Source: Isoetes taiwanensis (taxonomy: Eukaryota > Streptophyta > Lycopodiopsida > Isoetales > Isoetaceae). Taken from it: DNA of 64,000 bases. This document shows, piece after piece, positions 20,987 through 30,446 of the stretch. Location of the stretch: contig JAJEKV010000344.1 in NCBI GenBank assembly GCA_021234155.1, positions 186,001 through 250,000 of the forward strand, in the 5' to 3' direction. The notes below the pieces were generated by a model. The model was given only the letters and a program-made list of their open reading frames with translations, ran no database searches and was not told the origin of the DNA. Each line of letters opens with the position of its first letter. Position 1 is the first letter of the stretch. The translations under genes and the position numbers were made by a program.

Positions 20987-22846
20987 ATGGGCCTCTTATT
21001 TTCGAACAGAGCAGCAAGAAGAAACATGGAGGACTTTGTGATAACATGGTCTATATTTTTTCTATCAATTATTTCAGCTGGAGCAGGCTTATGTAATGCT
21101 CCAGATGCATGTGGAAATTATGGCATCTGCAACATAGGGAATGGCAAGTGTTCTTGCCCTGTTACATTTGTTCCAAAATTTGCTGCAAATATTAGTGGTG
21201 GATGCAACCCAGGCACAGGCTACACTGATGAATTCTTCGAGGTAACTGGTGTAACATACTCTACCCACCAAGAGTATGACTATAGCTTGTTTACCTTCCA
21301 CTACACGACTTTAGCCAAATGTAAGAGTTTCTGTGGGAGTACCCACCCGCACTGTGGCGCAGTATTCTATGATGGATCAGGCAAGTGTGTTTTGATGCGA
21401 TCACAATTTGGCTCTCTCTTATCTACTTATGATCAGACCAATGTTGTTTTTTTGAGGGTACATAAGGATGGTGCATTTCTTTCTAATAAGGCCATTGCAG
21501 GAATTGTTGTAGGAGCTTTTTTGTTTGTGGTTTTTGCAGTCTTGGCTGTAATCTTTTTACTTAGAAACAAAAAACCACATACAGATGTGGAGACACCTAA
21601 AGTTGAGACAATAAGATTGGATGATGATGCTACACCTGATATTCCTAGGAAGACTTGCTGGTTTTTCTCAAGCAGTAAAAGTGCCTTACCATGTTTTAAG
21701 ATGGTAGCAACCAAGGAGGACAAGCCTAGACCTGGCATCCCTCAAATTACATCTGAAATTTCTCAAACCACTGGGGGAAATGTCCAGGACGAAGATTGTG
21801 GCCAGAATGTGACATTAGGTCCAAAAACTTACTCCTATGCTGAGATAATGGAGATGACCAAAAATTTTAGGCACAAAATTAGAGAAGGAGGATTTGCTGA
21901 TGTTTACAAAGCATGGCTGAAGGAGGGATCTGATGCAGCTATCAAAGTCTTCAAGCCTGCCAGCAATAGTAGGTCGCGCGAATTTATGCGCGAAATCTCT
22001 GTGCTCTCAATGATTCATCACTGGAATTTAGTTGAGTTTATTGGCTACTGCAACGAGAAATCTCACAGAATTCTAGTCTATGAATACATGGTGAATGGCT
22101 CACTGGACAATTGGATCTTCAACAACATAAATCGTCCTTTAAGCTGGGAGAAAAGGTTCAATATCATTACTGGAGTTGCTTCTGGCATTATTTACCTTCA
22201 TGATCAATGCAGAAACAGGGTTCTTCATTTAGATCTGAAGCCTCAAAACATACTTCTAGATGCCGAATTTGATCCCAAAGTTGCTGATTTTGGTCTATCC
22301 AGGCTGCTTGAAAGGGATCAAGCCATGACCATGACACAAACCATCAGAGGAACACCTCATTATATTGCTCCAGAGTGCTTCATGGGTGCAGGTCTAAACG
22401 AGAAGATGGACGTGTACAGCTTTGGTATTATTCTGCTAGAGATTATTGCAGGGCAAGGAATTGCAGATATCCCAGGATCAGAACTTGCAAATGCACTGGC
22501 AATGTGTGAGAGAGAAGATTTTTTTCCGTATGATATTGTAGACCGTGCTATTCAAAATTCTGTGGATAAAACCCAAGCCAAAAGAGTGATGGAGGTTGCT
22601 TTTCTGTGTGTGCAATTGGCCCCCTCTGAACGGCCTTGCATGTCTGTTGTTTCTCAAATGCTTCAAGGCACAGTACCGCTGCAGCGCATGCCTCTTCCTC
22701 AACAACAAATGCTGAGGGATTGTTTCATTTCCAAACAAGCCGGCGGATCCAGATCTTTTATTAGCACCGCGTCTTCTCCCAGCATCCCTGATACTTCTGC
22801 TGCTAGTAGCACTCAAGGGCCGTTTTCTGCCTTACGAGGAAGATAG
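20987..22846 (+). CDS. Receptor-like serine/threonine kinase, EGF/PAN ectodomain (SD2-5-like, no lectin domain)
   Basis: A membrane receptor kinase of 619 residues with no intron. A hydrophobic signal segment (about 18-33) is followed by a Cys-rich EGF-like part (CGNYGICNIGNGKCSC, 42-57) and a PAN/apple-like domain with paired cysteines (73-136). One transmembrane helix (about 169-192) and a complete kinase domain (about 294-565) follow. Kinase landmarks are glycine loop REGGFADVY, ATP lysine K320, helix-C E336, catalytic HLD (414-416) with K418 and N421, DFG (434-436) and APE (461-463). HLD in place of HRD makes it a non-RD kinase, as in many SD2-5-type and immune receptors. The first glycine of the loop is Arg. 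The bulb lectin and S-locus domains usual in SD2 kinases are missing. Met14 (21026) is an alternative start that puts the signal peptide at the N-terminus. The ligand is unknown. It is the only fully intact conventional gene here. Confidence 0.92.
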   Translation: MGLLFSNRAARRNMEDFVITWSIFFLSIISAGAGLCNAPDACGNYGICNIGNGKCSCPVTFVPKFAANISGGCNPGTGYTDEFFEVTGVTYSTHQEYDYSLFTFHYTTLAKCKSFCGSTHPHCGAVFYDGSGKCVLMRSQFGSLLSTYDQTNVVFLRVHKDGAFLSNKAIAGIVVGAFLFVVFAVLAVIFLLRNKKPHTDVETPKVETIRLDDDATPDIPRKTCWFFSSSKSALPCFKMVATKEDKPRPGIPQITSEISQTTGGNVQDEDCGQNVTLGPKTYSYAEIMEMTKNFRHKIREGGFADVYKAWLKEGSDAAIKVFKPASNSRSREFMREISVLSMIHHWNLVEFIGYCNEKSHRILVYEYMVNGSLDNWIFNNINRPLSWEKRFNIITGVASGIIYLHDQCRNRVLHLDLKPQNILLDAEFDPKVADFGLSRLLERDQAMTMTQTIRGTPHYIAPECFMGAGLNEKMDVYSFGIILLEIIAGQGIADIPGSELANALAMCEREDFFPYDIVDRAIQNSVDKTQAKRVMEVAFLCVQLAPSERPCMSVVSQMLQGTVPLQRMPLPQQQMLRDCFISKQAGGSRSFISTASSPSIPDTSAASSTQGPFSALRGR

Positions 22847-22894
22847 AATATTAGTTTCAGTATCCTCATGCTTGGCCCTTACATATTCTGAAAG

Positions 22895-22900
22895 AATAAA
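22895..22900 (+). terminator. Candidate polyadenylation signal AATAAA of the receptor kinase
   Basis: AATAAA lies 49 bases after the stop codon of the kinase. A further AATAAA occurs near 22962. Plant poly(A) signals are loose, so this is only a plausible near-upstream element. Confidence 0.45.
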
Positions 22901-23207
22901 GGAAACTCTAAGTAGAGAGCCCGAGCTCGAATGCCTTCATCCAAAGGCCATTAAGTAAAATAATAAAAGAGAGAAAATAGGAAATGAAAACTGAATCACC
23001 TTTTGGAGACAAATGTTTAAAATGGATTTATCAATGCAGTGTAATTGACTTTATAATGGTTCTCAATGCCAAATCAAACCACCATGATCATAATCGTCTA
23101 CAACACGAATTGCGGGTCACAATAAATGACATCGCTGGTAAAGCACACCATAACGAATTGGTGAGACTTACAAATTTGCATAGATTTGACCAATTTTAGA
23201 AGGATGT

Positions 23208-23316
23208 ATAGAGGAGGCGGAAATGGGGGCTCCCTTTCCTTAACAAAAGGAGGGCCGAGCGGCCGGAAATGGAGCTGGTCCCCTGCTATGAAAGGGAGCC
23301 CCATTTCCGTTCCTCT
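23208..23316. repeat. Foldback repeat, about 29-bp arms
   Basis: The left arm ATAGAGGAGGCGGAAATGGG, continuing GGCTCCCTTTC (to about 23238), matches the reverse complement of the right arm, GAAAGGGAGCCCCATTTCCG plus TTCCTCTAC (about 23290-23318). The loop holds a partial repeat of the arm (CCGGAAATGGAGCTGG). This looks like a small foldback element or the end of a DNA transposon. Confidence 0.7.
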
Positions 23317-23523
23317 ACAAAATGGAAGTTTGGGAGCCGTTTTTTGCTTCAATCGTTATTGTTTTCTTTGTGGATTTGTCTTTTAGATCCGGCGAGCTTT
23401 GGGGTGTAGATCCGCCGCAGAATAGATCCGGTGTAGATCCAAGAGAATCCGCACGTGTAACAAAATCATATGGTGTTGATATTTTTGCCTTTGAACAGAA
23501 CACTGAACTGATCCGGCACTAAA

Positions 23524-23849
23524 GGGTAAAAGCATGCTACGGTGTCCCACTTTTGGAACCCTCAAAAGTACCTACACTGGGTACTTTTAAAACTGGTACT
23601 TTCTGTTTTTTCTTTCCATTAAAATCAATCGAATTTTTTTGAATTGAAGGCCAATAACATGTCAATCTATAGTATTAGAGGATAACAATACTATTAGAGA
23701 CTAATATAAATGGATTAACTCTCAAACTTATTATTTATTGCAGCATTTATGCAAGTTCGATACTAAAGTCTTTGGGTACTTTTTCTGGGTAGTTTTCAAG
23801 ACTCCCTAAAAAAGTACTTTAGATGGTACACCCTAGCATGCTTTCACCC
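23524..23849. mobile_element. MITE with GCATGCTA TIR family, copy 2, TAAA target duplication
   Basis: The left end GGGTAAAAGCATGCTACGGT and the reverse complement of the right end GGGTGAAAGCATGCTAGGGT differ at two positions. The element is flanked by TAAA on both sides (23520-23523 and 23850-23853). Inside, AAAAGTACCTACACTGGGTA and later GGGTACTTTTTCTGGGTAG echo the interior of the 4036-4333 element, so both belong to one family. The 3-4-bp TA-rich duplication and GG-start would suit the PIF/Harbinger group, by inference. No coding sequence. Confidence 0.72.
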
Positions 23850-24131
23850 TAAACAGAATTTGAATGAGATCGACAGAGCTAAAATCATCTGGTAAGGTTC
23901 TTTTATTAGATCTTTTATCTTTGGGTGTAGATTCGGGCCCAGACAGAGCTCAAGCTGAAAACATGTCGGAGGTTTACCGCTTCGTCCAGTTTTTTGACCT
24001 GTTGAGCGGAATGGTTGGGCCTATTTCCATTCCGCGTTGTAGAGACATGGCACGTGGCGGCACCACATTCAAAACGGCGACCCAACTTCCATTTTGATAT
24101 AGCCAACGCAACCTCAGCCAATGACACATTT

Positions 24132-24438
24132 AGATTCAAAATTCAATGTCTGCATCACTCTATGTAAGCATAAAAAAGATGGGAGAAAAGCAAATCAAAC
24201 GCTCCCAAAATAGTACAAATTTTGTAGGATAGTATCAAATGCATACGAAATTGGTAGTTAGAATATGAACAGGAAGAATGATAACAAATATCATGCAGTA
24301 CATATCAACACCCACATCTGTTCCTCGAAAAGTACATGTCGTCAGCTATTAAACCTTGTAATAATTCTGTATATAATCTATTTCTTGCACTCTAGCTTCT
24401 TACATAGTGGGAAGTAATATTGAGTATGCTTTTTTAGT
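24132..24438. repeat. Dispersed 305-bp repeat, copy 2
   Basis: Same orientation and almost the same sequence as 2508-2812. Here it is not next to any hAT-like frame, so the repeat moves or was duplicated independently of the hAT fragment. Confidence 0.85.
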
Positions 24439-24602
24439 TTGCTATGAAGCTTCAATTTTGGCAATTTAAACATATGCATCAAGGTTTCCATAGCACAATC
24501 ATTTTCAAGATTAGACCAATGGCTCACCTTTAAAGAAAGAACATTTGTATGTTTGTGTCGCATGCTAAAACATTTAGAGTGAAAGAAACAATATGTGAAA
24601 TA

Positions 24603-24790
24603 TCCTCAGATTGTTAATGGCAAAACTTCCTTTTGAATCAAAACCTCACGTCACTTTGCTTTTGTAAAAGCACCCCATGTAAACACTGTAAAAAAAAGCA
24701 GCCTCTTGTTAAAAGGACAGAGAATAATCTAGAAGTTTTTTTGACACTGTAGCTCATGGATTCTATGGTAATGCACCGGCACTTCATAGA
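24603..24790. repeat. Diverged repeat flanking the gypsy fragment (possible old LTR part), left
   Basis: It shares an ordered series of words with about 26222-26380 in the same orientation: ATCAAAA(C/T)CTC, TAAAAGCA, CACTGTA/CATTGTA plus an A-run, AGC(T/A)CATGGATTCTAT and TAATGCA. The pair encloses the Ty3/gypsy remnant, the position expected of LTRs, but identity is low. Confidence 0.35.
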
Positions 24791-24834
24791 GACTCCATGG
24801 GGAGTGATCCATAGAGACTCCATGGGGAATGATC
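24784..24834. repeat. 26-bp tandem duplication
   Basis: CATAGAGACTCCATGGGGAG is followed at once by a second copy with one difference (GGGGAATGATC). Confidence 0.85.
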
Positions 24835-24879
24835 TGATAGTAGCAAACTTAATATTACCCTACTCAAACCGGCACTTCT

Positions 24880-25980
24880 CCAGCTTGGCATAAAGTCCAT
24901 GTTCCCATAGCCTTTGAGGGACCTTCTGGCCATGTGCTAAAAAACTGTTGGAGCATTAGTAAGGCCGAGGAGCATGATAGTGTAGTCAAAATGGCCGTAC
25001 CGAATTTAGAATGCTGTCTTAACCTTTCCTAATCCAAATAAGATTATAGGTGCCTCGAAGATCAATCTTGGTGAGGTATTGTGCGCCTTACAATCGCTCA
25101 AGTAACTTTGGAATCAGAGAAAGGAAATATCGATAATATCGACATGTTCAAATGATCTTATTAAGGCCATGATAATCTACAACCAACAAAGAACCCTCCT
25201 TCTTGGAGATAAAGAAGATGGAAGCCCCTGCGGTGCTAAGAATGTCGAATAAACCCGGTCGAAGACTTTCTTCGATATAGGTTCATAAAACCTCCAACTC
25301 TGTTGGTGACAAAGCCATAGATAAGGCCATATGGTGGGGTCATCTCTGACTGGAGATCAATGGGGCAGTCATAGGGATGATGTTCCGAAAGCTTGCTGGC
25401 TTTTACCTTATCAAAGCAGCAAAATTCTTGCACTTATTAGCAAGGACAGGGCGAACATCACTGAAACAGAGCTAGTCGAAGGATGAACTTGAATTGAAAA
25501 TGTTGAGCTTGAATCTTGCCTTCTAGATCTAATAAACTTGTAGAGAAATCTTTGAGATATGGAGTTGAAGGCATGACTGGGATGAAGGTTCCATAGGAAC
25601 ATGAGCTTATACAGAAGCAATGATAAGAGTAGGAGTAGGAACATGAGCATGAGCAGGAGCTGGAGCTGGAGCAGGGACTGGAGCAGGTGGAATATAGCCT
25701 TCAATACATGTGGAAGGAGTCTGAGAAATGGCGGCCAGTCATCAAGAGACTCCTACTACTCAGACTGGTTCCTAGAGTTTTCTAACTTTGGTTTGGACGC
25801 TTAACATGACATCCACGAGCATTATGACCAGTTCCTTCACAGTCGAGACAAAGATTAGCCTCTCTCTGGCACTGCTTCTCGACAGTAGACAAGGGCCCTC
25901 GAACTGCATGATCAATCTTCATAAGTACAAGGTCGTCTGTCTTAGAGAGCATGGGCAGCACAGAAGCTGACGTGAACACT
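24880..25980 (-). pseudogene. Ty3/gypsy retrotransposon remnant: Gag zinc knuckle then reverse transcriptase
   Basis: On the minus strand the order is Gag then Pol. At 25979-25782 a frame carries a CCHC zinc knuckle (CLDCEGTGHNARGC) preceded by a basic stretch, as at the end of Ty3/gypsy Gag. About 350-500 bases on, at roughly 25440-24880, translated pieces in shifting frames match conserved reverse transcriptase blocks: a Y-I-x-E-x-L-R-P-G segment, A-G-A-S-I-x-F-I-x-K-K-E-G-S-L, V-D-Y-x-G-L-N-K, and K-I-D-L-R-G-x-Y-N-L. Stops and frame changes are frequent and the protease to RT junction is shortened. It is a dead fragment of a plant Metaviridae-type element, not a functional gene. Confidence 0.72.
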
Positions 25981-26221
25981 GGTGCTTACGGTTAATTCTA
26001 GTGTCAAGGCACAAGGGGTATTACACAGATATGCAGTTGTTTATTTAAGTGTTTTGTGATTCTCATTTTTCTTATCTTCATTTGAAAAGATGGTTATCAC
26101 AAGATATACCTTCAAGTACAGCAGCCCCAAATCTCCCATGCAAATCCCCTTCCCTAGAATATCTGATAACATAGATATGTTCAGGCTTTCAGCATGCTTG
26201 CAGTTAGAGAAGGTGGATGAT

Positions 26222-26410
26222 TGAAAGCCTATTTTACCAAAGCCTTCCCTCCTTTATATCAAAATCTCCTAACACTCTTCTCTTAAAAAGCATTTCATAT
26301 AAGCATTGTACAAAAAAACATATGTTGAAAGAGTACTGACGTTATAGCACATGGATTCTATTATAATGCAAAAAATATTGAATATTATGGTTAGAATGAG
26401 AATGAGAATG
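26222..26410. repeat. Diverged repeat flanking the gypsy fragment, right; GAATGA microsatellite
   Basis: Counterpart of 24603-24790. It is followed at about 26393-26415 by a short (GAATGA)n run. Confidence 0.35.
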
Positions 26411-26419
26411 AGAATGATA

Positions 26420-27340
26420 TTTTATAGATCCACCGAGGCCAATCGGCCTATGGGACCCATAAGGAGCGCAACAAACTTATTAATGTAGGGTTAAAACCCC
26501 GCCCCAGAAGGGTTTTCGAGGGAAAACGTGGCGTAATAAGAATTTATCAAACCGCATAAGTATACATCAATGTATATATACATGTCAAGTGTGTGCCCGA
26601 GGACATAGCTGATCTCGCATGTCCATAACCTCGAAGGTATGATCCCAAACACCCGCACGGATCTTTGTGCTCAATGTCACATGTAACGGTGGCCGGGCCG
26701 ACCAACTCAAAGATAGCACGTCCGAATTTGATCATATGCTGGGCATCTTTGAAGGGTATGAGATTCATCCTCAATGACTCCCATTTGGCAGCATTGACAG
26801 AGCCTGTCCTGGCGTGGCTCACCAATCCATCTGCGCCTTTTCATGGGCAAGTGGGTACGCAGTAGCATTGCGGGCCTCGTTCGAAAGTGTGGGGTTTATG
26901 TGGCTCGGTAGTGTCTTTGTCTTGACTGTTCAAGGGCATTGGCATCCCAAAGCTTCTTTGAGGAAGCAAGCGTCAAGATATTGCCTCAAGCTATAGCGAT
27001 CTGCCTCTGTTTGCACATGTATGCACCTGTGCTCCTGCACATTCCATCTAGCCATCCATTGAGCTCTCTTTTCCCTCCAGCAGGCCTTGAGGCACTGCGG
27101 CCCCAATGCCATGATATACGCTAGTTTAGTAATCATTCACCTAAATTTATTTTATTGCATAGAAGGCATTGCGATTTTTCACACAATAGCTGATTTTTCA
27201 CACAATAATTGGTCTCTGCTCCAAAATCAAAGGATGCTTATCTATAGATGAATTATCAATCAGAGGTTGCTTACTGATAAAAGGACCACCAGTATGAAAA
27301 GGAAATTCAAAGAATGCAAGAATATAGAAAATGAAAAAGT
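26420..27340. other. Unrecognised mixed-composition region, open in several frames
   Basis: A higher-GC stretch (26440-27110) stands out from its AT-rich surroundings. It is open on the minus strand at 26547-26825 (MNLIPFKDAQHMIKFGRAIF) and 26930-27136 (Trp- and Arg-rich), and also on plus. Its composition suggests old coding DNA, perhaps a transposon gag-like piece, but I recognise no family. GGTTAAAACCCC and GAAGGGTTTTCGAGGG near 26490 can form small hairpins. From 27137 to 27340 the sequence is AT-rich and ends at the left edge of the tandem array. Confidence 0.3.
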
Positions 27341-27776
27341 GATTATCTATAGGATGATCCAAGCGGTAATAGATGGAATTTTTTTCCCTCCACTCTACTG
27401 CTGTTCGAAATCCCAAATCCTAGAAATGATCTGACATCTGGTTTGTCATTTCTACAATGACTTTACCAAAATAGAATTTAGTGCCTTCACAAAAACTGTT
27501 GTTGCAAATGATGCCTCCACTATTCCCAAATGTGTGACATGTAAAAACATGGTTGTGCAAAATAGCATTTTTTCCCCTCGAAAGGAATTTTCTTACCTTT
27601 TGATATTGAAACATAAATAGAGCGGTTATTTGCTTATAAACTTGGCCCTTCTTGAGGCTAGAACCGGTTTGATCTTGGCTAAATCTATGAGATTTCATTT
27701 ACGGCTAAAGAATACTGACATGAAGTCAAAAATCAAGAATTTGGGTGAAGGGGTTTGCTCTGGAGTTGCTTAAAAC

Positions 27777-28184
27777 TCATCCACCTAGGACCCCAAGCTT
27801 TTCGAAGTTGTAATCAAATGCTAGTTCTCGGTGAAATCTAGGGTCGACAGTGGAAGAAAGATCAAAAGCAGCTGAAGAACCAAACACAGACATAGATACG
27901 TACCCATTCAAAACATTCCCGCAAGGGGCAGAGGGGACGCCGCATGTGTCTACACATCTGGCATATTGGTACGCAACCCAACACCCTTTCTTTCTATATC
28001 TAGCATAATAACAGGGGTTTTTTTTTAAATTTTGTACACTTTTTCCAATGGTTTTACTATGATTTAGAGGTCGTATTGCGTGGAGTGTACTAATGCGTAC
28101 ATCTAGAGTGCGCACTAAATTTTCATCTTTTAATTCCACTTTTCTATGGTTTGATCTATGACATCCTCTTCCATGCCATTCCAA
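27777..28184 (-). CDS. Unrecognised 135-residue open frame, unit 1
   Basis: Minus-strand frame starting MEWHGRGCHRSNHRKVELKD and ending with Val-Leu-Gly-Gly. It contains Cys-rich CVDTCGVPSAPCG and a run FGSSAAFDLSSTVDPRFH. The same frame is fully kept in unit 3 (41254-41661) and is shortened or shifted in units 2, 4 and 5. It has no recognisable domain or signal peptide. It could be an exon of a longer minus-strand gene or chance conservation through recent duplication, since copies this similar give no evidence of selection. Confidence 0.3.
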   Translation of the reverse strand: MEWHGRGCHRSNHRKVELKDENLVRTLDVRISTLHAIRPLNHSKTIGKSVQNLKKNPCYYARYRKKGCWVAYQYARCVDTCGVPSAPCGNVLNGYVSMSVFGSSAAFDLSSTVDPRFHRELAFDYNFEKLGVLGG

Positions 28185-28465
28185 CGGTTAAGATCAACCC
28201 TGTTACTTTTAATCTAAGGGCTTGTAATTTTTTATTGTTATTTTTCCTCACATCTCAGAGATTACATGCACATGTCGAGCCCTAGTTTGCCCTAGTTTTT
28301 GCTTTGGTGATTGCGGTGCGGCGTAGGTGGAAGCTCTGGTTTTTAACTCCATAATTGCCTTCGGTCATAACGGGATCCCTTTTTGTGATATTTTTGTTTC
28401 GGTCTTCTATCTGCTGCGTTGATGGCCTGCGGAGCAATTCAGTCCTAAGGGGAAGTCCACAAAAA

Positions 28466-28672
28466 TCAAGTCTGAGTAGCGGTTCTTACCTCAGAGCCCG
28501 CTAGTTTTTTCCTTCTATTACAATCAGAGTAGACTCCGCAGAGTTTCCTTTGTGGTCGGCTGCACCAATTGATACGGCAATTTAGCCCTCCGGCGAGTTC
28601 TTCCTTGAGTTCGCATTTTGATTTGGGGCAAGGGGTTTCAAGCCGGAAGGCCTGCAGAGATAAAAGATCCAT
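28466..28672 (-). CDS. Exon-like segment ending at a GTAAGA donor, unit 1
   Basis: The minus-strand frame contains CELKEELAGG and later CNRRKKLAGSE, directly followed by GTAAGAACC, a good splice donor. In units 4 and 5 another frame through the same place reads LPYQLVRPTTKETLMSLLDC before the same CNRRKKLA, suggesting that unit 1 carries a frameshift here. Counterparts lie at about 35190-35400, 41950-42120, 48660-48840 and 55390-55570. The protein is not recognised. Confidence 0.3.
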   Translation of the reverse strand: MDLLSLQAFRLETPCPKSKCELKEELAGGLNCRINWCSRPQRKLCGVYSDCNRRKKLAGSEVRTATQT

Positions 28673-28739
28673 TAAAGTTAGAGCACAAGGGGCGGCACGT
28701 CTGTTTCAGATGATTATGCAACTCTAGGTATCACTACGA

Positions 28740-29030
28740 AAAAAGGTGCTCCAATACCCCGAAAAATACCCCCCAAAAATGCCTGTAAAATCCCCTTTTT
28801 CTGTCGAACAACAGGGGATAAAATCAATTTTCGGAACCGTGGTATTTGGCCACAATCCCCCTTTTCCACATTTGTAAGATAATGGCCCGTTACGCTGGTG
28901 TCACAATCCCCTCTTCGTAAATGTAAATTCATACCCTGTTTTAGATAATACCCTGATATAGCATGCCCCGTTATCATTTGTAAGATAATATCCTATTTCA
29001 GATAATACCCTGTTATCATTTAAAGATAAT
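28740..29030. repeat. Degenerate AATACCC/CAATCCCC repeats, unit 1
   Basis: Irregularly spaced variants of AATACCC, CAATCCCC and AAATCCCC, interspersed with GTTATCATTTGTAAGATAAT words. A similar block lies at 31725-31925 in the same orientation, about 3 kb away. Both blocks recur in every unit. They might be subterminal repeats of an older inserted element, but no matching termini were found. Confidence 0.5.
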
Positions 29031-29453
29031 ATCATTTCAAAAACAAGTTGATAAGTAACAAATTGATCACAGACGATAAGTAATAAACGGATAAGATTTC
29101 TCATTATTTTAGAAACAACAATAACAAATTGATCAAATGTCAAGAAACAAATCTGATACACAAAATTCTGCTTGACCAAGCTGTTTCTTGGCAGCTAAGT
29201 AAGAGATTTTGATCAACAAATACTCTACCACTAAGTCCAACTATATTTGCTGCAGGGGCAATGGCAGTAAGATCCAAACAATGTATTCTTCTACTAGCCA
29301 GAGCGTATTCACTTCTTAGATTGTACACTCTATCCACCATTTGAATAGCAACTTCTTACAAGAATGTCATTCTTGATATCATAGTAACACTTGGTATTCA
29401 CAAAATTCTGCATATACATCACAAGACTATCACATTTTCTTTTCTTTTTTTTT

Positions 29454-30358
29454 GGGAAATTTCTAAAACTACCCTTATATCTTAACATAATTATTAAATT
29501 ACCCCTATATTTATAGAAATTATCAAACTACCCTTTTCTTTTTAGCAACGATTTGTTTCCCTTTTTGCGTCGGAAGAACCTCACGCAGGCAAAGGATGAT
29601 CTTGAATCGAGTATAAGCATGATGCATTAGGATGATCCGAATCCGGGAGGGGGATGGAGTCGTGGTTGCCTGGGCCGCCGAGTTCTTTCTCAGTATCTTC
29701 ACTTAGGAATGCAAGCTACGCCTTATTTTTCATCAATCCACCTTCTCAAATCCGCCTTACCTTGCCATAATTCCTCCAAATTCCGGCATTAGATCATTAA
29801 AATCACCCAAAATGGAGCAGATTAACCAAAATCCGTGTTAAATGGTTCAAAATTGCCCACAAATCATCAAATGTTGTAGTGCGGATTAGGTGTAAAAGCA
29901 AGCACAACACCGGATTTGAACTCACTCATTGGGCTTTGAGAATCGTTATGTAATTGCAGTAGAAATTGAGGTTGGTTGTTACATTTTTGGATAATTCCAG
30001 CGTTGGAATTTGGAGGTGAAGAAAATTGTTGAGTGATCATCGATAAGGTCCGGTTTCACGGGCCTCGAATGTTTTATGAGGCCAAAGAATGAGCAAAAAT
30101 CTGCCCCATGTTCTCCGATCAAGCCATTGAATGTTCTCCGATCAAGCCATTGATCAAAAGGCTTGACGACCAAATTGCTCTGCTCAAACATAAGCTGCAC
30201 CTCATCCATTAAGGATTGCTTAGCATTCAACAGGAAAAGGACCAAAACTGCCCCATCTCAGGGACGTACACAATACAAGGGCATATCAACAAATTCAGAA
30301 AATACAAGGGCATTATAACAATTTCGAACAAAATCAGGAGCATTTTTAAAATTTTCCC
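29454..30358. mobile_element. Mutator-like element (possible Pack-MULE), unit 1
   Basis: The ends GGGAAATTTCTAAAACTACC and, in reverse complement, GGGAAAATTTTAAAAATGCT are related inverted termini that remain similar for about 60-90 bp (TACCC words on the left, TGCCC words on the right). The element is flanked on both sides by exactly nine T (29445-29453 and 30359-30367), the target duplication length of Mutator elements. It encodes no transposase. The interior is open on the minus strand (29979-30245; 146 codons in unit 4 at 49997-50437) with FDQWLDRRTFNGLIGEHGAD. This may be captured host sequence, which would make it a Pack-MULE. I do not recognise the source gene. Confidence 0.7.
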
Positions 30359-30446
30359 TTTTTTTTTCACTTTAAAATACAGACTTACATTGCCTACAAT
30401 GCTTCCCTACAAAGTTCTCTATGACTTTCAGGACCAATAATAGTGA

